The notes under the pieces were generated by a model. The model was not told where the DNA came from and made no database searches. It was given only the letters and a program-made list of their open reading frames with translations. Source: JAICLV01 sp036380925 (lineage in GTDB: Bacteria > Actinomycetota > Actinomycetes > Acidothermales > Acidothermaceae). From it: a stretch of 64,000 bases of DNA. The stretch covers positions 1 to 64,000 of the forward strand of contig DASVDW010000212.1 of assembly GCA_036380925.1 (NCBI GenBank). Direction: 5' to 3'. Positions 26,412 to 34,502 of this stretch are shown in pieces. The translations under genes were made by a program, and so were the position numbers. Each line of letters opens with the position of its first letter. The first letter of the stretch is position 1.

Positions 26412-27374
26412 GTGCTCCAGCTACGCGTGTTCTCGCCGTCCGAGCTCACCGACGCCGTGATGGGCGTGTTGAGTTCGCATCGGGACGTCAGCGCGCTCGC
26501 CGTCGTTCACGGCGCGTCCGTTCGACCGGCCGGTGACCTGGTGCTCGCCGACATCCCGCGGGAGGCGGCCAACGCGGTCGTCGACCAGATCCACGCGCTC
26601 GGCGTCACGGAGACCGGCACGATGCACCTGGACACGGTGCAGACGTGGGTGTCGCAGCCAGGATTGGCCGCCGAACGTCGCGCCCCAGGCAGCGGCGCGG
26701 ACGCCGTCGTCTGGTCGGAGGTCATCGAAAACGCCTACGGTGACGCGGAATTGAACTGGACGTACCTGACTTTCATGACCCTGGCGACGCTGATCGCGAG
26801 CATCGCGATCGTGCTCGACTCGCAGATCCTGGTGATCGGCGCGATGGTGCTGGGCCCGGAGTTCGGCGCCATCGCCGCGCTCGGTGTGGCGCTCGTGCGT
26901 CGGCGTCCGGCGCTGTTGCGGTTCGCGGCGCGCACCCTGGCACTCGGATTCGCCTGCGCGATCCTGGTGACCGCGGGGTTGTCGCTGGTCGCGCGGGGCG
27001 CGGGCTGGATTCACCGTGCCGACGTCGTCGGCCAGCGCGCGGGGACGTCGTTCATCTACTCGCCGGACAGGTGGAGCTTCACCGTCGCCGTCATCGCCGG
27101 CGCCGCCGGTGTGTTGTCGCTCACCTCAGCCCGTCTCGGCGGGCTGTCGGGAGTGTTCATCTCGGTCACCACCGTGCCGGCCACCGGAAACATCGCGGTG
27201 GGCCTGGTTTTCGGCGCGTGGAGCGAAGTGCGCGGCAGCGGACTGCAACTGCTGGTCAACATCGTCGGCATGGCGCTCGCCGGTTGGCTCACCCTCGTCG
27301 TCCAGCAAAGCGTGTGGTCACGGGTCTCGATTCGGCGCGCCGCGATAACGTCGGGACGACGAACAGGAGCGTGA
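26412..27374 (+). CDS. DUF389 family membrane protein
   Basis: 320 aa from a GTG at 26412. A soluble N-terminal domain (~1-110) with alternating strands is followed by about five hydrophobic segments. The DUF389 core ILVIGAMVLGPEFGAIAALGVALV is present, as is GVFISVTTVPATGNIAVGL. Function is unestablished. It follows the GH65 gene by 36 bp with a short CCCGC-TTCCG-GCGGG hairpin between (26385-26399), so co-transcription is uncertain. Confidence 0.88.
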   Translation: MLQLRVFSPSELTDAVMGVLSSHRDVSALAVVHGASVRPAGDLVLADIPREAANAVVDQIHALGVTETGTMHLDTVQTWVSQPGLAAERRAPGSGADAVVWSEVIENAYGDAELNWTYLTFMTLATLIASIAIVLDSQILVIGAMVLGPEFGAIAALGVALVRRRPALLRFAARTLALGFACAILVTAGLSLVARGAGWIHRADVVGQRAGTSFIYSPDRWSFTVAVIAGAAGVLSLTSARLGGLSGVFISVTTVPATGNIAVGLVFGAWSEVRGSGLQLLVNIVGMALAGWLTLVVQQSVWSRVSIRRAAITSGRRTGA

Positions 27375-27376
27375 TC

Positions 27377-28432
27377 ATGGAGTACCGGCAGCTGGGCGCA
27401 TGCGGCCTTCGGGTCTCGGCGCTGACACTCGGCACGATGGGATTTGGCGGCCGCGGTTGGGCGGCGAGCGTGGGCACCATCGACGTCGACGGCGCGCGCC
27501 GGCAGATCTCGATGGCGCTCGACGCGGGCGTCAATTTGATCGACACCGCGGACGTGTACTCCGCCGGGTGGTCCGAGGAGATAGTGGCCAAAGCACTTCC
27601 CGTCACGAGAGACGACGTGCTGATCGCGACCAAGGCCCGCATGCCGATGGGCGACGGCCCCAACGACGCGGGCCTGTCACGCCACCACATCGTCCGCGCC
27701 GCCGAGGCCAGCCTGCGCCGACTGCAGACCGACCACATCGACCTCTACCAGGTTCACGAGTGGGACGGCCAGACACCGCTCGAGGAGACGCTGAGCGCCC
27801 TCGACCACCTCGTGACGTCGGGCAAGGTCCGCTACATCGGCGCGTCGAACTACACCGGCTGGCAGCTGATGAAGGCCCTCGGAATCTCAGCGCGGCAAGG
27901 AACCTCCCGGTTCGTCAGCCAACAGATCCACTACTCGCTGCAGTCCCGCGACGCCGAGTACGAGCTGGTCCCGCTGTCCATCGACCAAGGCCTCGGCATC
28001 TTGGTGTGGAGCCCGCTCGCCGGGGGGCTGCTGTCGGGCAAGTACCGTCGCGGCGTCCAGCCGCCCGCCGGCAGCCGCCATCTCGGCGACTGGGACGAGC
28101 CGCCGGTGCACGACGAGGATCAGCTGTACGACACCATCGACGCGCTCGTCGAGATCGGCGACGCCCACCACGCGTCGGCGGCGCAGGTGGCGCTCGCCTG
28201 GCTGCTCGGCCGGCCAGCTGTCACCACCGTCATCGTCGGCGCCCGCACCGAAGCGCAGCTGGCGGACAATCTGAAGGCGGCCGACCTGGTGCTCTCGGAC
28301 GACGAGCGGTCACGCCTCGACCAGGTCAGCGCCCAGCGGTTGCTCTATCCGCACTGGCACCAGGCGAAGACCTCCGGCGATCGGCTCAGCGCCGCCGACC
28401 TCAGCGTGCTCGGCCCGCACCTCCCCCGCTAG
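27377..28432 (+). CDS. Aldo/keto reductase
   Basis: 351 aa. The ATG at 27377 has AGGAG 8 nt upstream and lies 2 nt after the DUF389 stop. The AKR tetrad is visible: Asp56 and Tyr61 (DTADVYSAG), Lys86 (IATKARM) and His127 (YQVHEWDG). SNYTGWQLMKAL and LAWLLGRPAVTTVIVGARTEAQL give the NADPH-binding end. NADPH-dependent reductase of aldehydes or ketones; substrate unknown. It overlaps the convergent stress-protein gene by 4 bp. Confidence 0.93.
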   Translation: MEYRQLGACGLRVSALTLGTMGFGGRGWAASVGTIDVDGARRQISMALDAGVNLIDTADVYSAGWSEEIVAKALPVTRDDVLIATKARMPMGDGPNDAGLSRHHIVRAAEASLRRLQTDHIDLYQVHEWDGQTPLEETLSALDHLVTSGKVRYIGASNYTGWQLMKALGISARQGTSRFVSQQIHYSLQSRDAEYELVPLSIDQGLGILVWSPLAGGLLSGKYRRGVQPPAGSRHLGDWDEPPVHDEDQLYDTIDALVEIGDAHHASAAQVALAWLLGRPAVTTVIVGARTEAQLADNLKAADLVLSDDERSRLDQVSAQRLLYPHWHQAKTSGDRLSAADLSVLGPHLPR

Positions 28433-28923
28433 GACTCGCCGAGCGACATCCCGGCCCGGCGCAGCACGTCGCGGGCCGCCTCGGCTTGGCCACCGCGGGC
28501 GACGATGTCGTACCGCGCGGCCACAAATGAGCGCAGTGATGAGAAGTCCCGCGCGCCTCGGGTCGCGGCATGCCCGACATAGCCGAAGACCGCGCCCCAC
28601 ACCGCGCCGATCACCAGGCCTCCGACGATCAGGCCGATCCACGTCGGACCGGTGGTGAAAAGGCCGACCAACACACCGATGAACAGACCGAACCACGCTC
28701 CGCTCGCGGCTCCCGCGCCTGCCGCCTTGCCCTTTGTCATACGCCCGGTGACCCGTTCGACCAAGCGCAGGTCGCAGCCCACGATGTCGAGGTGTTCGAC
28801 GGGGAAGTGTTCGTCGGAGAGCCGATCGACGGCCTCTTGCGCTTGCTCGTACGTCGGATAGCTCGCGACGGTGTTCCAGGCCGTGCTGATCGGATCGAGT
28901 CGGCTGGGATTCGTGAACGCCAT
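28429..28923 (-). CDS. General stress protein 17M-like membrane protein
   Basis: 164 aa. The N-terminal ~60 residues (TVASYPTYEQAQEAVDRLSD, HFPVEHLDIVG, DLRLVERVTGR) match the YflT/GSP17M fold. A Gly-rich hydrophobic hairpin of two segments follows (GLFIGVLVGLF, LIVGGLVIGAVWGAVFGY), then a hydrophilic tail. Proteins of this family are induced in general stress in Bacillus; the actinobacterial versions are uncharacterised. AGGAGCAGGGC precedes the ATG. Confidence 0.8.
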   Translation of the reverse strand: MAFTNPSRLDPISTAWNTVASYPTYEQAQEAVDRLSDEHFPVEHLDIVGCDLRLVERVTGRMTKGKAAGAGAASGAWFGLFIGVLVGLFTTGPTWIGLIVGGLVIGAVWGAVFGYVGHAATRGARDFSSLRSFVAARYDIVARGGQAEAARDVLRRAGMSLGES

Positions 28924-29074
28924 GCCCTGCTCCTACCCATCGCAGCGTTGACAAAGCGGGCGTCGGATCGGCGTTTCGCGCGCCTATATCAACTCGCGGA
29001 AGACCTGTCGGGTGGGAGAAACTGCAAGATCGATTAGCATCATCTGGGTCGTTGGCGACCAGAGCGGAGAAGGC

Positions 29075-29947
29075 ATGAGACTCGGCATTCACCTCCCGGA
29101 CTTCACCTGGCCGGGCGGCGCGGCGCGACTGTCGCAGCAGCTCACCGACGTCGCGCAAGGTGCTGAGGACGCCGGCTTCCAGATGCTCACGGTGATGGAC
29201 CACTTCTGGCAGATCGGCGTTGTGGGGCCGCCTGAGAACGAGATGCTTGAGGCCTACACGACGCTGGGCTTTCTCGCCGGGCGCACGACGCGCGTGTCGT
29301 TGCTCGCGATGGTGACCGGTGCGGTCTACCGACCGCCTGGCTTGCTCGCGAAGATGGTCACGACGCTCGATGTGCTCTCCGGCGGCCGAGCCTGGCTTGG
29401 CATCGGCGCGGCCTGGAACGAGGCGGAGTCCCGCGGCCTCGGGTTGCCGTTTCCGCCGACCGCGGAGCGCTTCGAACGCCTCGAGGAGACGCTCCAGATT
29501 TGCCTGCAGATGTGGTCGGACGACGAGGGTCCGTTCAACGGCACGCACTATCAACTCGGCCGCACCCTGAACTCGCCACAAAGCCTGGCCAGACCGCATC
29601 CGCCGATCCTCATCGGCGGTGGCGGCGAGCAGAAAACACTGCGGCTCGTGGCGAGGTACGCGCAAGCCTGCAACCTGTTCGCCGGAGCCGACCTGCGACA
29701 CAAGCTCGACGTGTTGCGCGCGCACTGCGAAGCCGAAGGCCGTGACTTCGACGACATCGAGAAGACCGTGCTCTACAACTTCGACGTCGGCGAACACGGC
29801 GAGAACGCCGAGCGGATCATCGCCGACCTGCGCGGGTTGAGCGAACTCGGCTTCACGCTGGCCCACGGGCAGGTCGCCGGCGTGGCGTCGCTTCGACCAC
29901 TGGAAGTCATCGGGCGGGACATCGTGCCCGTCGTGGAGCGGTTCTAG
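29075..29947 (+). CDS. LLM-class F420-dependent oxidoreductase (TIGR03560-like)
   Basis: 290 aa. The ATG at 29075 follows GGAGAAGGC and begins the conserved first strand MRLGIHLPDFTWPGG; upstream in-frame codons do not look conserved. LDVLSGGRAWLGIGAAWNEAE and HPPILIGGGGEQKTLRLVA are the cofactor-binding loops. An uncharacterised F420-type oxidoreductase. It has a divergent 150-bp promoter region shared with the stress-protein gene and is followed by the STAS gene after 43 bp. Confidence 0.9.
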   Translation: MRLGIHLPDFTWPGGAARLSQQLTDVAQGAEDAGFQMLTVMDHFWQIGVVGPPENEMLEAYTTLGFLAGRTTRVSLLAMVTGAVYRPPGLLAKMVTTLDVLSGGRAWLGIGAAWNEAESRGLGLPFPPTAERFERLEETLQICLQMWSDDEGPFNGTHYQLGRTLNSPQSLARPHPPILIGGGGEQKTLRLVARYAQACNLFAGADLRHKLDVLRAHCEAEGRDFDDIEKTVLYNFDVGEHGENAERIIADLRGLSELGFTLAHGQVAGVASLRPLEVIGRDIVPVVERF

Positions 29948-29990
29948 CCACACCGATGAACGCGAGCCTCGGCGCGCGTCTTAGTTGGAA

Positions 29991-30281
29991 ATGACGACCG
30001 ACGAGTCCCAACCCATCAAATTCGCTGTCCGGGGGCCGATTGAGCACGCCGACCTCCCGGGACTGTGCGAGCGCGTGTGCCGGCTGCTGGCCGGGCGCGG
30101 TGGGTGCGTGGTGTTGTGCGACGTCAGCGGGGTGGCCGCCGACGCCGGCAGCGTGGACGCGCTCGCGCGCTTGCAGCTCGCCGCCACTCGCAACGGCTGC
30201 CGGGTGCGGTTGCGCAACGCGTCGGCGGAGCTGCGAGACGTGGTGGCGTTGATGGGCCTCACCGACGTGCTGCCCGAGTAG
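29991..30281 (+). CDS. STAS-domain protein (anti-sigma-factor antagonist-like)
   Basis: 96 aa from the ATG at 29991 (a TTG 6 bp upstream is possible). The fold pattern is KFAVRGPIEHADLPGLCERV, CVVLCDVSGVAADAGSVDAL, NGCRVRLRNASAELRDVVALMG. This is an MlaB/STAS-like protein in which the usual phosphorylatable Ser follows a D in DVSG. It may bind an anti-sigma kinase, but none is nearby; the ECF sigma gene next to it is convergent and of a type normally not controlled this way. Confidence 0.75.
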   Translation: MTTDESQPIKFAVRGPIEHADLPGLCERVCRLLAGRGGCVVLCDVSGVAADAGSVDALARLQLAATRNGCRVRLRNASAELRDVVALMGLTDVLPE

Positions 30282-30292
30282 CGGCCGCAGCC

Positions 30293-31309
30293 TTATTGAT
30301 CGAGCCGCGGCGGCAGCCCGAACAGCGGGAACAGCGTCTGGGTGGAAAGAAAGAAGGTGAAGTCGGCGATCACGCCGTCACGAAGCTCGATCACCTGCAG
30401 CGCCCATGGCTCGTAGCCGCCGTTGGGGCTCGGCTTGTACTGCCCGAACGTCGGAAGCCCGTTGGCAGACTCCACCGGGATGACCCGCGATCCCTTGCAA
30501 CCAATGCCGGGGCCGAACCACCAGGCGAAGATGTCGTCGCGACCGGCGAGCCACATGTCGTAAGGCGGCATCGACTGCTTGGCGTCTTCGTGGATAAGCG
30601 CCGTCAACGCGCTGACGTCGTAGGCCTCGAACGCCTTGACGTAGCGGTCGAGCAGGTCCTTCTCCGCGGCGCTCAACGACGAGCCGGCCGCCGCGCTCCC
30701 GGAGCGCGCCGCCTCACTCGACTGCAGCGTGGCCCGAGCCCGCTGGAGCGCGCTGTTGACCGCGGCGACCGACGTCTCGAGCAGCTCCGCGACCTCGCTC
30801 GCCTGCCACTGCAGCACCTCGCACAAGATCAGCGAGGCGCGCTGCCGTGGCGGCAGGTGCTGCAGCGCGGCGACGAACGCGAGCCGCACCGAGTCACGCA
30901 CGACCGCGGTCTCCGCCGGGTCGCCGCCCTCGGCGACCACGAGCCGCTCGGGAATCGGCTCCAGCCAGGTGGCCTCCGGCAGCTCGTTCAAGTTGGCCGC
31001 GACCGGCTCGCGGGCCGGCCCAAGATCGACCGGTCGGGCGCGACGCTGGGAGCTGCGCAGCATGTCAAGACAGATGTTGGTCGCGATGCGGTAGAGCCAC
31101 GATCGCACCGAAGACCGGCCCTCGAAGCTCTCAATAGAGCGCCACGCCCGGATGAAGGTCTCCTGCACGGCGTCGTCGGCCTCGAAGGGCGAGGCGAGCA
31201 TCCGGTAGCAGTAGGCGCGCAACTCGGTGCGGAAAGTCTCGAACTGCCGCTGAAGGTCGTCGGCGCTGACGGCTGGCCTGGACGGCGTGGTTGGTGCGGT
31301 CATCGGCAC
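30293..31309 (-). CDS. ECF sigma-70 factor with C-terminal SnoaL-like domain (SigG/TIGR02960-like)
   Basis: 338 aa from a GTG; an ATG two codons in is equally good. Region 2 shows YCYRMLASPFEADDAVQETF and RSWLYRIATNICLDML; region 4 shows LQHLPPRQRASLILCEVLQW and ETSVAAVNSALQRARATL. The last ~130 residues are a SnoaL/NTF2-like domain (LLDRYVKAFEAYDVSALTAL), found in ECF groups that lack an anti-sigma partner, where it controls activity in cis. It lies 11 bp after the leaderless GH10 gene and probably shares its transcript. Confidence 0.88.
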   Translation of the reverse strand: MPMTAPTTPSRPAVSADDLQRQFETFRTELRAYCYRMLASPFEADDAVQETFIRAWRSIESFEGRSSVRSWLYRIATNICLDMLRSSQRRARPVDLGPAREPVAANLNELPEATWLEPIPERLVVAEGGDPAETAVVRDSVRLAFVAALQHLPPRQRASLILCEVLQWQASEVAELLETSVAAVNSALQRARATLQSSEAARSGSAAAGSSLSAAEKDLLDRYVKAFEAYDVSALTALIHEDAKQSMPPYDMWLAGRDDIFAWWFGPGIGCKGSRVIPVESANGLPTFGQYKPSPNGGYEPWALQVIELRDGVIADFTFFLSTQTLFPLFGLPPRLDQ

Positions 31310-31320
31310 ATGCTAAGCGA

Positions 31321-32580
31321 TTACGCGGGCAGTCGCGCCTCCACGACGAGGGCTCCGGGTTGGCCCAACTCGAAGGTCGCGACGCCGGCGGGTGTGGAGA
31401 TCTCGTACTCACCAAGGAAGCCGGTCACCGCGACGCGCCCGTCGTCGTCCGTCGTCATCGTCGCCGGTGAAAGCCACCACTCGCCCTTGACGAGCGCCCG
31501 CAGCGCGTCGTACGAGGGCTTCGGCGTGGCGTCGGAGCGGACGAAACCGACGGGCGCGCCAAGCCATGCGCCGGCGTCGGACAACCCCCAGTACGTGATC
31601 GCCTCGACGGCCGGGTGGGAGAGCAGCGTGCGGTAGTGCCGAACCATCTCGTCGGCTTGCCGGGCCTCGCCCTCGGGGCTCGAGGGCCACTCCGGGATCT
31701 GGTAGTCGTTGAGATCCACGATCTCCGGCGGCATTAGGTGCCCCGACAGCAACGTGCTCTCGGTGAAATGGATCGGCAACCCATAGCGGGCGAACCGGTC
31801 GAGGATCGCCAGCGTCTTCTCCTCGCCCCAATACCCCTGGTGCATATGGCTTTGCAGACCGAGCGCGTCGATCTGGACGCCAGCCTCGAGGCAACCCTCG
31901 ATCAAGCACTCGTAGGCGGCCGACATGTCGAAGTCGTTGAGCAACAGCGTCGCGCGTGGATTGGCGGCGCGCGCCTCGTCGAAGACCGTGCGGATGATGC
32001 CGATGCGGCCGAGCTCTCGCGCGATCCGGGTGATGCCATTGGCGTATTTATCGAAGATCGGCATGATGACGACCTCGTTGATGACGTCCCACGCGTCGAT
32101 GACGCCCCTGAAGTCGGTGACCTCACGCCGGATCCGCGCCCGCTGCGCCTCGACGATCTCGGTGTTCGACAATCCGAGCAACCAATCGGCCGTCACGGTG
32201 TGCCACGTCAGCGGGTGACCCTTCACCAGGCAGCCCTTGTCTTGGAACCACTTCGCCGTCTTCAGCAAGCGCTGGGTGTCGGGCTTGCCGCGCTCGCGCT
32301 CGAAATTCCCCCAATAGAACGGCAGCGTCGCGAAGTTGAAGACGTCGAACCACAGCTCGGCCATCTTCTCGAGGTCCTCGCCGTTGGCCGATGGCTGGCC
32401 GTTGACCAGCTCGATGAACTCAAAGCCGGTGCAGCCAAACAAGAACTTGTGCTTGCGCTGCGCCACCGTGACCGTCGTGTTGGCAAGCGGCCCGCCGTCG
32501 GCGGCGCGCACGCGGACCTGCGCCGTGGCACGGCGATGCGCCAGCTGCGGGTCAACGGTGAACGAGCGGTCTTCAATCAC
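31321..32580 (-). CDS. GH10 endo-1,4-beta-xylanase-like enzyme without signal peptide
   Basis: 419 aa, GTG start with GGGAG 8 nt upstream. No signal peptide or lipobox, so probably cytoplasmic. Residues 15-45 form a short beta domain (ATAQVRVRAADGGPLANTTV) as in other GH10 proteins of this type. The barrel has the acid/base Glu169 in WDVINE and the nucleophile Glu274 in HFTES. Intracellular GH10 enzymes degrade short imported xylo-oligosaccharides. It is 30 bp after an LLM gene and 11 bp before an ECF sigma gene, all minus strand. Confidence 0.85.
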   Translation of the reverse strand: MIEDRSFTVDPQLAHRRATAQVRVRAADGGPLANTTVTVAQRKHKFLFGCTGFEFIELVNGQPSANGEDLEKMAELWFDVFNFATLPFYWGNFERERGKPDTQRLLKTAKWFQDKGCLVKGHPLTWHTVTADWLLGLSNTEIVEAQRARIRREVTDFRGVIDAWDVINEVVIMPIFDKYANGITRIARELGRIGIIRTVFDEARAANPRATLLLNDFDMSAAYECLIEGCLEAGVQIDALGLQSHMHQGYWGEEKTLAILDRFARYGLPIHFTESTLLSGHLMPPEIVDLNDYQIPEWPSSPEGEARQADEMVRHYRTLLSHPAVEAITYWGLSDAGAWLGAPVGFVRSDATPKPSYDALRALVKGEWWLSPATMTTDDDGRVAVTGFLGEYEISTPAGVATFELGQPGALVVEARLPA

Positions 32581-32610
32581 GATGGTCGCTCCCTTCTCGG
32601 ACGACGACGG

Positions 32611-33459
32611 TCAACCGACCAGCGGTCGCACCTGCGCAGCGACGAGGCGGACGAAGGCCTCGAGGTCTGGGTCGTCCGGCGTCGGTTGAAACACGACCGT
32701 ATCGGCTCCAGCGTCGATCCAACGGCGGGCGCCCGCCGCCAGCGTCGCCGCGTCGCCCACAACGCTGACCTCTGCCACGTTGTCGTAACCCCAGCGCTCG
32801 CCTTCGGCCAGCATGCGACTGTGCGCGTCGGCGCCAGTCGCGGCATGCACGTACACCACGATGTGATTCGCGTCATTGCCGATCTGACGCCGCTTCTCCC
32901 GCAGCTGCCGCGGGGATGTGCCGCCGGTGAGGACGGTGCCATCGGCCAGCTCTCCCGAAAGTTTCAAGGTGCGTTCGCCGATCGCTCCGACCAACAACTC
33001 CGGTCGTTCGGTCGGCGGCCAGTCCAGCCCCACGTCGTCCAACTTCACGTACTGGCCGTCGAGGCTCACCCGCTCACCGTCGAGCAACGCGCGCAACGCC
33101 CAGACGTGCTCGCGCAGCAGCGTCATCGGCGAGCGCGCGCGTACGCCGACCTGACCCATCCAGTCCAACACGCCATGCCCGACACCGACGCGCACCCGGC
33201 CAGGGAACAACCGGCTGAGTGTCGCGACCTCCATCGCGATGACGGCCACGTTTCGCAGCGGCACGGGCAGAATGCCGATGCCCACGCGGATTCGCGACGA
33301 CCAGGCGAGCGCGGCCGCCGCGGTGGCGATGCCGGACTCCTTGAAGCAGTCCTCCCACAGCCACAGTTCTTCAAGGCCCGCGTCGTCGGCAGTCTGCACC
33401 ACGGCGCGCAATCGCTCGGGCGGCAGGTCGGGTAGAAAGACAACACCTAACGGGGTCAT
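32611..33459 (-). CDS. LLM-class flavin-dependent oxidoreductase
   Basis: 282 aa luciferase-like barrel: MTPLGVVFLPDLPPERLRAV, TLSRLFPGRVRVGVGHGVLDWMGQ, and RPELLVGAIGERTLKLSGELADG. This subgroup resembles F420-dependent methylene-tetrahydromethanopterin reductase-like enzymes and may use F420 or FMN. Substrate unknown. It lies between the PfkB kinase (33 bp) and the leaderless GH10 gene (30 bp) on the same strand. Confidence 0.85.
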   Translation of the reverse strand: MTPLGVVFLPDLPPERLRAVVQTADDAGLEELWLWEDCFKESGIATAAAALAWSSRIRVGIGILPVPLRNVAVIAMEVATLSRLFPGRVRVGVGHGVLDWMGQVGVRARSPMTLLREHVWALRALLDGERVSLDGQYVKLDDVGLDWPPTERPELLVGAIGERTLKLSGELADGTVLTGGTSPRQLREKRRQIGNDANHIVVYVHAATGADAHSRMLAEGERWGYDNVAEVSVVGDAATLAAGARRWIDAGADTVVFQPTPDDPDLEAFVRLVAAQVRPLVG

Positions 33460-33492
33460 CCGCTGATTGTGCTCGGTGCGGCCGACGGCCGC

Positions 33493-34440
33493 TCATCTGG
33501 CGCCGGCGCCCTCCTGATCGGAATTCGGGCGCCAACCTCGCAGGCGTGGACGCCCGCCGGCGTACCCGACCGCACGGCCGGCGGCGGCGACCGCGCAAGC
33601 CGCGGCGGACGCCGGCGAAGCGCCGCGGATGAGTTCCAGGGCCAACGCGGCCGTCATGGCGTCGCCCGCGCCGGTGGTGTCGACGACCTGGGTCGGCTCG
33701 TGCGCGAAGACCGCGTCGCCATCGGACCAGTGAACGGCGTCACCGTCGTCGCCCGCGCCGACCATCACGATCGCGGGCCCCTCGCGACTGAGGTCACGCG
33801 CCGCCCGCAAGGCCGTTCGCGCGTCGTCGACTTCTACTCCCGCGAGCAAGCTTGCCTCGTGGGTGTCGGCGCGCAACACATCGCAAACAGCGAGCAGTTC
33901 ATCGCGCAGACGGGCGGGCGGCGCGCCGTCAAGCAACACGGTGGCGCCGCGCCGGCGGCCGATCCGCGCCGCGACCAAGAGCGGCTCCGGTGGTTGCTGA
34001 AGCTGCAGCACGACCGCGCGAGCGGTCGCAAACGAGGACTCGACACGCTCGACGTCGGACGACCTGAGGAGCATCTCGTCAGGGATGTGCTCGAGATAGC
34101 GCCAGCACCCGTCGTTCTGCAAAATCTCAACGATGGTCGCCGACGGCGCGCCCGCGCGCCGCACCACCGGCTCCACGTCGATGCCGTCGGAGGCCGCCTG
34201 CCGCAAGAGCTCGACGCCCACCTCGTCGTCGCCGACGACGCCGAGAAGCGTTGGAGCGCCGCCGAGTTGGGCGAACGCGACGGCCTGATTGGCGCCTTTT
34301 CCACCGAGGACCGCGCGCAAGACGTCGACCGCGCCCGACGATCCGGCGTCGGGCAACTCGTCCACGCGAAGCAGCACATCGCGGGCGATCTGGCCAGCGA
34401 AAAGTGCGGCGGGCGCGTCAGCCAGCTGTCTCGGCACCAC
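33493..34440 (-). CDS. PfkB-family carbohydrate kinase (ribokinase-like)
   Basis: 315 aa if the GTG at 34440 is used; a GTG at 34461 adds seven residues and the start is not settled. The first PfkB signature is GGKGANQAVAFAQLG (46-60); the second, DTTGAGDAM, holds the catalytic Asp260. FAGQIARDVLLRVDELP replaces the usual ribokinase N-terminus. Members phosphorylate ribose, related sugars or nucleosides; the exact one is unknown. It follows the amidohydrolase gene and precedes an LLM gene on the same strand. Confidence 0.88.
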   Translation of the reverse strand: MVPRQLADAPAALFAGQIARDVLLRVDELPDAGSSGAVDVLRAVLGGKGANQAVAFAQLGGAPTLLGVVGDDEVGVELLRQAASDGIDVEPVVRRAGAPSATIVEILQNDGCWRYLEHIPDEMLLRSSDVERVESSFATARAVVLQLQQPPEPLLVAARIGRRRGATVLLDGAPPARLRDELLAVCDVLRADTHEASLLAGVEVDDARTALRAARDLSREGPAIVMVGAGDDGDAVHWSDGDAVFAHEPTQVVDTTGAGDAMTAALALELIRGASPASAAACAVAAAGRAVGYAGGRPRLRGWRPNSDQEGAGAR

Positions 34441-34502
34441 ATTGGAGTGCCCGCCGCCCACCCGTGGAAACGCTGCGTGCGCCTACCGCCGCTTAGCGGG
34501 TG

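Noticed and set aside
32911..33064. Candidate prophage or insertion-sequence signals
   Set aside because: No transposase, integrase, terminal repeats or att-like duplications were seen here or anywhere in the window.
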